A stretch of 64,000 nt of DNA, from positions 303,380 through 367,379 of the forward strand of contig JAYKAV010000888.1 in the NCBI GenBank assembly GCA_035582835.1, read 5' to 3'. This DNA comes from Phoebastria nigripes (Eukaryota; Chordata; Aves; Procellariiformes; Diomedeidae). How positions within the stretch are numbered: position 1 is the first letter of the stretch; each line of letters opens with the position of its first letter. Shown here piece after piece: positions 1 to 9,873 of the stretch. A program made the position numbers and the translations under genes. The notes under the pieces were generated by a model. The model had not been told where the DNA came from and searched no databases. It saw nothing but the letters and a program-made list of their open reading frames with translations.

Positions 1-1082
1 ACAGTTCCCACACAAGATGTTATTCTACTGTATGAAAGCACACAATTCCTTCCCTCTGCCTTTAGAATCTAAGTTACCCATTGATCTGGTTCACACAAGC
101 TTAGCTCAACTTTGCTCCAGCCTATAACATAGGATTACAACCTATGGGTGCAGCTTCACAACACAGTAGCTACCATCTCAGCTTGTCTGCAGAAAAGGAT
201 GATCCTGCCCTGCCTTCCTTATCACTTATGCTTTCCAGCTGCCTCTCTTGCACTAGGCTTACTAACAGCAGACTGATCAAAATAAGTTATTAGGGTTCAT
301 TCAGAATAGCAGGGTGCTACAACTCTCCAGCTAGTAAGAAACAAAACAAAAACGACAACAAAACCACAAACATTTTAGCTCTATCACAAGATAAGGGATG
401 GATGCACAGCCAGAAACAGACTAAATGAAGAGAAATGGTATATCTGAAGCATGGGCTGACTGAAAACAAACAAACATCAAAAGTGTTTATGAAAAGTGGA
501 AGAGATTTTCCTGATTGGCATTTTCTTGCAAAATTACTAACATAACTGGTTGACTAAATAATACCTCTATATTTCAACACTACACTACTCTCTTTTCTGA
601 GCTGTAAAGAATTGTACTAATAAATTCAGAATCCCTTGGTATTTAGAAAACTTGAAAACTTCACTACACAAGAAATCAATTTTACAGTCTTGCTGCCAGC
701 GTTCTTTTTACAGCTTTAAGTGATACAAAGCTTGCAGGGAGAGCATAACATGAATGAATTGCTAAACATACCCAAAATACATGCTCTAAAACAAGTTTAC
801 TTTAGCACGTAGTATTCATTTTACATTAAAGGCAATTAATCCTACACGGTACTGAACACTTGATGCATAATTAGCTATGAAACCCTGTCCCAGTTAGATA
901 AAATTATGCTCAGTATCTTAGAGCAGAGATAAAAAGCCCTCTATACAAATACTTAAACTAAAAAGGTTTATTAAATTAATCTAGACTCTAAAAAGCATTT
1001 AACACACCTGTGACATTCAGAAAATAGTTAAAATAAAACAAAGTTGTTGACTGCTTCTTTTACTCAAAGTTTAAAACATCAC
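1..1082 (-). other. SPDL1: SPDL1 intron after the first coding exon (partial)
   Basis: The minus-strand donor GAG|GTGATG lies at 1083/1082, so everything below 1082 is intron up to the window edge. I looked on the minus strand for the next expected Spindly residues (a SYEQEKY-like stretch in human) and did not find them, so the next coding exon is outside the window. The intron is AT-rich and shows no repeat I recognise. Confidence 0.8.
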
Positions 1083-1241
1083 CTCAGTTTTCTCAGTCAA
1101 TTCACGGCGTGTTTGATCCAACTGATTTTGAACTTCACTTTGGGACTCCAATAAATGCAAGCCATATTGCGCTGCCTTTCTTCGCTCATTCTCTGCTTCC
1201 TTGAGTTGGTGTCTAAGACTTAAAATGGTCTCTGTCTCCAT
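1083..1241 (-). CDS. SPDL1: Spindly (SPDL1), first coding exon, N-terminal 53 residues
   Basis: Spindly is a coiled-coil adaptor that recruits dynein-dynactin to kinetochores through the RZZ complex, helping chromosome congression and checkpoint silencing. The ATG is at 1241-1239 and the frame stays open for exactly 53 codons to a donor GAG|GTGATG (1083/1082), leaving phase 0. The protein begins METETILSLR, continues with KAAQYGLHLLESQ and ends RRELTEKTE. This is colinear without gaps with the human N-terminus as I recall it: R10, L13-K14-E15-A16, E19-R20, K22-A23-A24-Q25-Y26-G27 and QNQLD all line up. The A23-A24-Q25-Y26-G27 segment is the CC1 box that binds dynein light intermediate chain, and A24 is a residue known to matter for dynein recruitment. 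The exon is predicted to be helical coiled coil throughout. The remaining exons, including the Spindly motif and the prenylated C-terminus, are off the left edge. The start is chosen because it matches the family and is preceded by an acceptor rather than more frame. Confidence 0.95.
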
Positions 1242-1258
1242 TTTTCTTCCTTTTGTTA
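1242..1258 (-). other. SPDL1: SPDL1 5' UTR part of the first coding exon
   Basis: On the minus strand a T-rich stretch ends in TTGAAG, giving an acceptor AG at 1260-1259 and 17 bases of leader before the ATG. An alternative AG lies 9 bases further in (AAAAG|GAAG), which would shorten the leader to 8 bases. An in-frame stop codon (TAA) directly after the preferred acceptor supports a non-coding leader. Confidence 0.6.
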
Positions 1259-3135
1259 CTTCAACATTGCAAACACAAAATGGTTAAAAAATATATTGCA
1301 GTAAGTTACAGTAGTTAATCTGAAAGAAGTTATTGGATTTCCTTTCTTAATCAGGATACAAGGATATATTTTTGCGTTAATACAAGACACAAAAAAAAGA
1401 TAGCTCACGAACACACAGTCCTGTGAACAGTAAAATAACAAAATTTATGGAGAAATAGCTATTAACATCTTATTCCTGACTATGTCTTAAGTAATAGCAT
1501 GCAGCAAAACAACTCCTGTGTACCCAGCCCGGTTTCCTAGCGCACTAGAACCAGGGTTAATCTAGTACATAGCTATCTTGCCATATGCAAGAGAAGGCTA
1601 GGAAATAACTGTGTAAAAACACTTTGCATATGGCTGACATTTTCTGTAGTATTATAAATAAAGCCACACTAACTATAGCATTACTTGTGTACACAAATAA
1701 CACTTAAGATTCATGTAGGCAGCTGTATTAGCAGGGTAGTTTACTCCTAATAACATTATGTGGGATATAGAAACAGATAAAGGTAGTTGAAGGAAAGAGT
1801 CAAAAATAGAAACCCTGTTAAAATATATGGAATTTTAACACAGGGATTTTTATTTATTTAAGTGCTTAATGGAGTCTTTCATGACTGTTTTCCACTTTTA
1901 AACTTAAGTCACTGCAGGCAACCTATTTGTCAATAACCATGTCTTTGTCACATGTTTCGGAAAAGTCATCCATTTCTATCTTTGTATCATAACAGAAGAC
2001 ACAACTAAAGGTGAATTTTGCAAAAAGTTAGTAAAAATAAGTCCAAACAAACAAAATATTTTAAAAAAAATAAAAATCAAGTCAAACTAACAGCATAAGC
2101 TCACATGACTGCTTGCTCGCAAATCTACTAAATCAGCACACTGCAAAAAATCCTATTAAGACAGAAATTGCTAAGCAGCTCAGGCTTCTGAACAACATAA
2201 GCCAAGAGTTCTCTCAGAAAGTATGCAGTAACAATGATATACAAATAATAATAAAAAAAAAAATCTGCGGCTGATTTTTCAAAGCCAGGGTTCACAATTT
2301 TTATACAATTTCAAGATTAAAGCAATTCTTCATTGAAGATCTTATCCTGTGCTTTTTCTTTTTACATAAACAATTTAGTTGTTGCCATCTCTTACTGGCA
2401 CGTATGTTATCCTTATGAATGCTAGCAGGATGCTTGTCTTATCCAAGAGCAAATTTCACAGCTCAACATAGGAGAGACTATTTTTTAAGAGTCATTACTG
2501 TAATGTAATGCCTTCACTTTTTTTTTGGCTAACTTTTATTCAACATGGGTAACTCCACTAGGAGTTATAGGAGCTTCCCATAAAAGCAAAAAAAAAAATT
2601 TTAACATGCAAAAGTACATCATGCCAAAACTGTGCTAATTCCTTTCAGAGATACAAGACAGAAATGATCGAATTCTGTTTTTCACATTTTCCATCACTTG
2701 TTGTTATTCAAGTTTAACACATACAAAGAGACTTTATCCAGCCAGGCTCTGAAACTTCATGTTTTCACATCTAACCATTGCAATGCTTGAAATACTAGTT
2801 TTGCACACTTATGCTAAAATAAGCCAGTGAAAGACAGGAATTTTGCATACCTATAACTAAGAATCAACAATATTATTACTAGTGCAAGGACATGTACACT
2901 ATGTACAATTTAATAATTAAATGTTTAACAGCAAGGTGTAGCAATACAAGCATATAGGCAACTACTCCTGGCATGCATTTACGTTAGTGAAGGGGATGAA
3001 TTAATCCTTATTCCCTTCATAAACAGTATTTTAAAAATAGCTTTATTTTCTGATCAAACAACAGTATAGATGCAACATAGCAATTTGATTGCTCCTAGCT
3101 GACTAAATTAAATTTGAGTAACATTTTTAACTCAC
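1259..3135 (-). other. SPDL1: SPDL1 intron between 5' UTR exon and first coding exon
   Basis: This interval is bounded on the minus strand by a strong donor AAG|GTGAGT at 3136/3135 and by the acceptor before the coding exon. It is AT-rich with short A and T runs. I see no coding potential: the only open frame on the minus strand, near 1256-1441, has a low-complexity hydrophobic composition and starts inside the intron. Confidence 0.65.
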
Positions 3136-3183
3136 CTTCAGAAGTCCATTTAAGTCTTTCTTGACCTTGTTCTTGTACTCCAC
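3136..3183 (-). other. SPDL1: SPDL1 5' UTR exon (48 bp, non-coding)
   Basis: On the minus strand this 48-bp segment has an acceptor CAG| preceded by 21 consecutive C, and a near-consensus donor AAG|GTGAGT. Both signals are strong and face the right way for SPDL1. Joined to the downstream exon it would put a TAA stop before the Spindly ATG, so I call it leader. It carries a four-codon upstream ORF. It is inferred from splice signals only; I have no transcript evidence. Confidence 0.6.
3138..3149 (-). other. upstream ORF in SPDL1 leader (Met-Asp-Phe-stop)
   Basis: The minus strand reads ATGGACTTCTGA from 3149 to 3138. The start context has T at -3 and G at +4, so it is of intermediate strength. 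The stop lies two bases inside the donor end of the 48-bp exon. If the exon is included in mRNA, this uORF would be met before the main ATG and is short enough to allow reinitiation. Confidence 0.45.
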
Positions 3184-3185
3184 CT

Positions 3186-3206
3186 GGGGGGGGGGGGGGG
3201 GGGGGG
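3186..3206 (+). repeat. G21 homopolymer (C21 on the SPDL1 strand)
   Basis: Twenty-one consecutive G on the plus strand lie directly beside the acceptor of the 48-bp leader exon. On the transcribed strand they form the whole polypyrimidine tract. Such a run is length-unstable and could form a G-quadruplex on the non-template-facing strand. The exact length may be an assembly estimate. Confidence 0.9.
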
Positions 3207-5126
3207 AAGCAACAGTTGTCTAGTCCAGATGAGTATCAACTGCCATTATAGCACAGTCCTTCATAGCAGTCCTTTTCTGAAAAGGCTTAACGCCTGTGGC
3301 TGTCTCATGAAAATGCAGATCACAAACTAAAACCCCATAGAAATGCAAATCTTATTCAAATCTCAGTTGAGGCAGCTGTCAGATAGTTTAGAAACAGCCA
3401 GATCAGGCAATGTTGCCAAAGGATAGATGCTCTGCAATGGGCCTGTGGGGCAAGTAAACAGGCTACAGCCAGGGTCACCGTCTCCTAGCACACATATAAT
3501 TTTTAAGGGTTGTTTGGGGATTTTGTCTTGCTCCCTCCTACTTCTTCAATCTCTTTTGCATGCTCTCCTCCAGTTTCACATACAAGATCTTTGAGCTCTT
3601 AACAAATCATTTACTGGATAATATTAAAAAAAGATCTTAGGCTTGTCTTTAATTTTATAGTTGAAGTATGGAGGAAAAGAGAAATAGTTTCCTATTCACA
3701 CATTCCTTGCCAACTATTAGGGAAAACAGCGAGTAGGGCTTTCGGAGCACAGACATCCTCAACTTTTCATTGTCAATTTTAGATGAAGTTAATCAGACAA
3801 GTCCAGGTAGCTTTGTTCATAAACCTGTATTGTTATATAGGGAAATAATTGCCTGCAATTTAGTATTATACATGAGGTTAAGTAAACTAGCCTGAAAATA
3901 ACGTTTTAAGACAAATTAAATAGGTAGCAAGGTGAGCAGGTAGGAGGTGAAATAATAAAAATCAGTCTCAATTTATTCTACTGGGAGTTACTCACTTTTG
4001 GCTAATTATCTTCAAACATTTTATGACGGATTCTGTACTGAGGGCTCCAGACCTTGATCATTCAACCATTTAAGTACTCCTTGATAAAAATAATAGGGTA
4101 GGAGATAAAAAGGCACTCTCCTGGCATGCAAACTTTCTTCTCCCACTCTATAATTGTTCTTCTAGTTAAACTGCTATTCCCAAGGGTCACATGCCACAGC
4201 CGTCTATGTTCCGATCTACTCAGAAGTACCTACAGTTTTCTGATCACTAACATAATTAGCAAGATAGTTTCTCTCCCTTAAGCCAGTTATTTCCCTTACA
4301 ATTCACTTCAGTTACTTAAACGAGTCCATTTCTTCACCTACCAAGTTGCACACTCAAGCTGAACACATTCTTGGGTGGGTAAGTATTACAGAGAAAAGGG
4401 AAGGAAGGAGAAAAAAAAAAAAAAAAAAAAAAATCAGACTACAGCCTGATCTTTCAGCCACTACAAAGTACTCGGCAAACCAGCAACTGGCTCTGTTAGC
4501 ACTGTGCTTGAACAGCGCACTACAACATTGTATCTATTCTTTAATCCCGGACATGACCCTTCTGCGGTTCAGGCCGGTCATTCCATGGTTTTCCCCGCTT
4601 ACTGCTTGCACGCCTTCCTGAGCCGCTTCAAGCCAACATAAGCAAGCGACTGGCCCCGCACGCGGCTCCTCGCAGGACTCCCGCGGACACGTTACGCGCG
4701 GACACAGGCGCTGCCCTGCAGCCGGGTTTGTCTCCGGCCGGCAGACGCCCCCCGCCCTTGTTAAAACCCTAGCGGGCAAAAGGGCGGAGGGGCAGAGGGT
4801 GCCCCCCGCCTCACTTGACGCGGCATCTCTGGGGCCCGTAGCAGAGAACAGCCCTTCCCACTGGAGGCCACAGGGGAAGCACTGGCAGCGCGACCCCGGC
4901 GAGGCCGGGAAGGCCCCGGAGTCCCAGATACAGCGGCACGAAAGGAAGGGAGGGAGACAGGAGCTCTCCTCCGCCCTCCCCGAGCCCCTCGACGCCGCAG
5001 CCCCGCCGCTTGAGACCGCCCTTCTGCAGGCCAGAGGCAGCAAAGCCACAGCCCCACAGAGAGGAAAGCCCCCTCGCAGCTCGCTCCCTCACAGCACCCG
5101 CGGACCCCGCCCCCCCAGGCCGCTAC
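3207..5126 (-). other. SPDL1: SPDL1 first intron (inferred)
   Basis: This is the interval between the likely exon 1 donor in the CpG island and the C21 acceptor tract. It holds an A23 run at 4411-4433, preceded by a purine-rich stretch, and otherwise ordinary AT-rich sequence that becomes CpG-rich above about 4560. Confidence 0.55.
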
Positions 5127-5160
5127 CTCGGCCCGGCGGCCGCCCCGCACCGGCGCCGCT
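5127..5160 (-). other. SPDL1: likely SPDL1 exon 1 (donor end certain only as a motif)
   Basis: The minus strand reads CCGAG|GTAGCGG at 5127/5126, an acceptable donor in the heart of the CpG island, about 40 bases downstream of a CHR-like element. The transcription start cannot be placed from sequence, so the upper boundary is nominal. A competing donor CAA|GTGAGG lies at 4815/4814 and could end a longer or alternative first exon. Confidence 0.4.
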
Positions 5161-5167
5161 CCCGCAG

Positions 5168-5182
5168 TTCAAACTCGCCTCC
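5168..5182 (-). promoter_or_regulatory. CDE/CHR-like cell-cycle element
   Basis: The minus strand reads GGAGG, then CGAG, then TTTGAA (CHR at 5173-5168). The CHR is a perfect TTTGAA and the four-base spacing to the CDE-like GGAGG is that of tandem CDE/CHR sites in G2/M promoters, with one base different from the usual GGCGG core. DREAM and MuvB complexes bind such sites in mitotic genes, which fits Spindly. A six-base CHR alone occurs often by chance; position and gene function raise the likelihood. Confidence 0.5.
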
Positions 5183-5198
5183 GCGACGCCGCCCCAAG

Positions 5199-5208
5199 TC
5201 TCGCGAGA
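5199..5208. promoter_or_regulatory. TCTCGCGAGA palindrome (BANP/Kaiso-type CGCG site)
   Basis: A perfect ten-base TCTCGCGAGA palindrome lies 26 bases upstream of the CHR-like site on the SPDL1 side. This motif is established as a methylation-sensitive activator element of CpG-island promoters of essential genes, bound by BANP, and is enriched in bidirectional promoters. The match is exact. Confidence 0.8.
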
Positions 5209-5294
5209 GCCGCCGCCCGCCCGCCCGCGCCTTTTCCGCTCAGCGCCACACCGGCACGCGCGTGCGCGCTGCGGCCAGCCCGCGGAGTGGAGCA

Positions 5295-5304
5295 GCGCAT
5301 GCGC
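5295..5304. promoter_or_regulatory. NRF1 palindrome GCGCATGCGC
   Basis: This is an exact match to the palindromic NRF1 core in the same CpG island. A second, imperfect alternating GC stretch lies at about 5251-5273. NRF1 sites are typical of housekeeping CpG-island promoters. Confidence 0.75.
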
Positions 5305-5420
5305 CTGGGCGCGGGGGGGGCTGTCGCACCCAGGCGGGAGGGGGCTTGTGAGGAGAGGTGTGGGGGGAGGGGGACCTGTTCAGCCGGCGTCACCCTGCTC
5401 CTCTCGCACGCCTTAAAGAA

Positions 5421-8400
5421 CAGTTGCTCCTTTAAGCTTGGTGCGGTATGGAGTAGGTATGCAGGTGATGCCGGTGTGGAAGGGTGTTAGCGCAGAGACT
5501 ACAGGAAATTTCCCGAAAAGAAAGGGAAGGCAATAAAGTTAGCAGCTCAGCTCTAGTTCTCAGGCCATGCCTAGCCAGAGCACAGCAAGGCCGGAGGCAC
5601 CACGGGTATGCTTGGCTCCAGAGCCACCCGCAGTGCCACCTCGCTCAAAGAAAGCGCACAGAGTAAGCGATGAGGGTCGAAGTGTACAGTGCTATGTATA
5701 ATCTAGGAAACCTGCAAAGCGGAGGGGCAATCCGCTCCTCCCACGCAGTATTCTACAGGAGAGTTTTTGGTTTTGACAGCAGAACGCCGTGTCTGGTTTA
5801 TCCCGCTACCCGCTCTCCTCATCAAGGAAATCCCCTTCTTCAGCAAGGACTGCTGAGGCTGCCTGCCCCTGAGGAAGTGTCACCGTCATCTTACTCAACC
5901 AAACCTTTCCTTAGTTTGCAGCTTACCGTCCAAACTTCAAGAGCTACGCAGCAAGTTATAGTGCTTGTAGCGTAGCTGTCAACTAAACTTCCTATTTTTC
6001 TCCCTAGCTTGCTCTAGTTTCTACTCATCTTCGCTTCCTGCACCAGGGAGGAGTCCCAGGGAGGGATTTCATAGTCTTAGATTGTCCAGAATTCATAGAT
6101 TTCCTAAGCCAGTGAGGATCTGAATAATAGCCACAAAGAAGAGCAAAATTTATCAGCTGGAGCGTTTCACTATGCAGTTCTGATGGTTATTTAAGAGTCC
6201 AAGCATAGTTATCTATGTGCCATTTTCTCTGCCCCAAAAGAAAACCTGAGTAATTTTTACCTTTTAAGCAGTGGTTAAATTTTTAATCCACTTTGCAAGA
6301 TTCGTATATTTCTGCACTTTCTCTAACCACATCAGTGAGTATGGAAGGTTTATTCTCATATCTAATGTGACATCTGTAACTAAAGCCTTTGCATAGAAAC
6401 ATACTAATGCAAATTCTGCCTTTAAAGAAACATTCTTCAAGTAATGCAAGGTAAAATTCAAGCAACAGGCTGTAAGTAGATGCAAGGATAACAATCCTAT
6501 TTGGAGCAACCAGNACAGAAATAGATGTCTTAAGATAAAAGGGGCTTGGAAAATAAGCACGTAGCGTAAAATTCTACAGGGGAAGCCAATAAAACTACTA
6601 CTACCTCTATCAAAATGATACTACTTCTATTATTCTATCAAAGTCTGTGGGTCTAGCTTATGTCAATAGAAATGGGATTAAAAATTAAATACAGAATGGT
6701 CTAGACAGGGAAGAATGCCAAGTTGATTAAAACAGGGACAGGAAACAAGAGAATCCCGTTCTAATCCTGATTCTGCTGCGTTCACTGTGTGATTAACCAC
6801 TCCAAATACCCACAGCTAAACCCCCTTGTTTTAAAACAAGGATAACAGTGACTTAATTAACAAATCCATATAATTCTCCTGACAGTTAGTTGGGTACATC
6901 TTGGAAAAATGTAAAATACATTGTAAATTCTAAGTATTAACATGATTACTCCACCAGATCAATTATCTGCCATAGCATGCTAAATCATAGAACAGTTAAA
7001 ATAGCTGCTGCTTCTCCCTGCCTTCAGTTCCACAGCCATGTATAACAGCTGATGTTTAATACATGAAATATATTAGCAAACTCNACAGTATTTTCCTCAG
7101 CTTAGAATTTCCATTTATGCCTTTAAAACAGAGTTAGGAGCTTAGATACAAAGTAACCGATTCATTATTTAAAACATGCCATTATCTTCAGAACTGTTCT
7201 CTTTTCCTTACTGAATTAGCACTAACTAGGATACTGTTTTACAGATCACATCCACTTCTGAATATAAAATGCACGCATCGGTTGCTAATAAGTTATTTGT
7301 AATACAGATCTGTCAAGTGGAGTGACCATCTTGTCAGAATGCTACAAGATTATTCACCAGAGTTATAAAATATTTAATAGTTACATAATACCACTATTTA
7401 CAGTTTGGCTATATACCAGGATTCCTTGAGTCGTACTTAGCATTGAAGCTAGATTTTACTTTAAGAGGCTGTGAAAGAACTTAGAATGACAAGGTCATTA
7501 AGTCCATCGTTTGTTGTAAATTTGGCTTTATGGAGACAAATACTTTTGTCCCTTTTAGCGATGAGAAGACTCTCACTTTTCACGTTTCTTCTCAGCTTAC
7601 GTTGTGTTTAGTCCCTAGCTTGCCACTGGGACTATGTATTTGCTCTTAGAAACTTTTCTCCTGCTGATGACCTCAATAACAGCTATTTTCCTACAGAGAT
7701 TCTACCAATCCAGTAGTTAAACTGAAGCATAAATTTTTCCTAAGCACGTAGTTTGTATACTTTTGTTTATTGACATTTTAGATCACTAAATTAAATCTAT
7801 GCACTGCTGATCCTGTATAAAATGTAAATGCATGTTTTGTAAGCCTTATCTATGCTAGCAGGCAAGCATTCCATATAAGTAATGGAGCAATTACAGCAAG
7901 TAGATGTGTTGGGGCTTTTTTCCCCTAAAGAGGAGGCTTGTTGCCTTTATCTACGTAAAACCAAATTACATTAAAAAGCCCTCTTAGTCTTTCCCTGCTA
8001 ATTGCTCAGTGTAACATATGAGCTGACAAATGTTTTACTAACTGTGCTTAAGATCCCAAATGCTATACGAAGCAAGCGAGTAAGAGCAGCTTATTGAGAA
8101 GCAACTGATTACTAGCTGTGTAAGTCATTTTGGCACAACAGATCCAGGGTTCATTATAATTAAAACATGTTGGAGCATTAGGGGTTTTTTTGTTTGGTTG
8201 GTTTTGGNTTTTTTTCTCATGTTCTTGCTCTTCCTTGTTTAAGAACACTTAGTTTTGCACAATTCAAAGCCATGTTACTTTATTTGCTAGTGCAACTTCG
8301 TAAAAGCCCAGGTTTAACCCCTTCCACATTTTTCAGTTTGTAAACATTAAACTGTTTTGCTTTTTTTGAGATGAGACACTTTCACCTTCAATTAAATAGA

Positions 8401-9502
8401 ATTCACAAGTCTATAGGTTTTAGTTTACTACTGTGAATTCCAAGAGCAGTAATACTAATANATAAGTTCTTTTGCAAGGAACTCAAGAAGCTCAATCATG
8501 ACAGCAACAGATTGAGGGCCAGTAACATACTGTTTCTAATCCTCTCTAAACTATTAGTGAGTGACCTCATCCAAATCACTTCATGTCACTATCTCAGTCA
8601 TCTTAGCTAAACAAAGATGTGTTTTGCATTTTTCTTACCAATCTAACCTTAACTAGCCTTCTGCAGCTTCACATGGTTACTTGGCAGATCGTATCAAGTA
8701 AGCGTGAGAGTCTCAAATACAAACTTTCAGGTACTCCCTTATGAAAACTTTGCATTACTTTTATTTAGATTTGTTACATTTTTTGCTACTTGCTTGAATG
8801 GGTCAGGAGCCTCCCAATAAGCTTCCTGGATTTATGTAATCAAGGGATCCAATTATAAAAATGTACATTCTTCAGTGTATAAATCCAGAGCCAAGCTACG
8901 GTGGAAATTTGCATTATGACTTGACTAGCATCTTATAGACCATACTTCCTTTTTTCCTGATTTTCTTTTTTTTTTTTTTTTAATATCAGGTCAAATTGGA
9001 TGTGTCTTTCGAGTTTTCCAAATATCCGTGGTTAAAGTCACAATTGCAAGATTTTGCTAGAAACAGCAAGATAATGATACAAGTTTTATGGTATTAACTT
9101 CAAGGGGTTGATGTTTTTGTTTGTTTATACCTGGTAGATCAAGGGATCAGTCAATCTCATAACAAGTTTACCAAATCAACATGTAATAGAACCTGGAGCG
9201 TACTGTGACTCAAATTAATTTTATTTTTTCCTTCTTTAAGCAGTACATAGACAAGTCACTTAAACTTCACATCCAGTATAAATTCAGATATCCATTATTA
9301 TCAATCTGTAATTTAATGGTGGTTCAGAACCCCCACGACTTTTTTCCATGCATTATGAATTTAATTAGTTGACACCAGTTTTCATTCAACCTATTGTACT
9401 AATATATATTTAATTCAGTATTTAAACACTACTGTCCCCTTCAATAGGAAAGCATTTTGGTAACAGCATCAAATAAGTATTTAAAAGCCACATTCTGTGA
9501 TC
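5421..9502. other. intergenic, no gene seen
   Basis: AT-rich DNA upstream of SPDL1. The frames near 5484-5975 lie in the shoulder of the CpG island and match nothing I know. A T16 run lies at 8966-8981. Isolated N bases occur near 6514, 7084, 8208 and 8461. No repeat family, RNA gene or coding exon was recognised. Confidence 0.7.
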
Positions 9503-9873
9503 TAGAATCATAGAATCATTAAGGTTGGAAAAGACCTCTAAGATCATCNAGTCCAACCGTCAACCCAACACCACCATGCCCCACTAAACCATGTCCCTAA
9601 GTGCCTCATCTACACGTCTTTTAAATACTTCCAGGGATGGNNNNNNNNNNNNNNNNNNNNNNNNNNNNNNNNNNNNNNNNNNNNNNNNNNNNNNNNNNNN
9701 NNNNNNNNNNNNNNNNNNNNNNNNNNNNNNNNNNNNNNNNNNNNNNNNNNNNNNNNNNNNNNNNNNNNNNNNNNNNNNNNNNNNNNNNNNNNNNNNNNNN
9801 NNNNNNNNNNNNNNNNNNNNNNNNNNNNNNNNNNNTTCCTCATAAGACTTGCTCACCAGCTTCGTTGCCCTCC
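9503..9873 (-). mobile_element. CR1 LINE 3' fragment, interrupted by an assembly gap
   Basis: The plus strand begins with the reverse complement of the CR1 3' terminal octamer repeat (AGAATCATAGAATCAT). It continues with the conserved AGGTTGGAAAAGACCTCTAA stretch. On the minus strand, the end of the CR1 reverse-transcriptase ORF is visible as SLEVFKRRVDEALRDMV followed by TAG at 9586-9584. After the gap, 9836-9873 still matches CR1 (the CTTCGTTGCCCTCCT region), after which the similarity stops, so the copy is 5'-truncated as is normal for CR1. It cannot encode a working protein. Confidence 0.93.
9641..9835. other. assembly gap (195 N) inside CR1
   Basis: A run of N lies within the CR1 copy. 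The sequence on both sides is CR1 and the spacing is close to what an uninterrupted CR1 3' end would need, so the gap is probably repeat-caused and hides only CR1 sequence. Confidence 0.95.

Larger units (their letters stand above)
4560..5420. promoter_or_regulatory. SPDL1: CpG island promoter of SPDL1, possibly bidirectional
   Basis: GC content and CpG density rise sharply from about 4560 to 5420 in otherwise AT-rich DNA. No TATA box is evident. Several motifs known from CpG-island promoters cluster at 5168-5304. The minus-strand direction serves SPDL1. The plus-strand side also ends with donor-like sites (TAG|GTATGC at 5456/5457, then CAG|GTGATG), so a divergent non-coding transcript is possible but unproven. 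Open frames on both strands here overlap each other, begin mostly at non-ATG codons and are rich in Arg, Pro, Ala and Gly; I read them as by-products of GC content. Confidence 0.85.

Noticed and set aside
4534..5416. Several overlapping open frames of 74 to 205 codons on both strands in the CpG island
   Set aside because: They overlap each other in several frames, mostly begin at non-ATG codons and have the Arg/Pro/Ala/Gly bias that any GC-rich DNA gives. None resembles a known protein.
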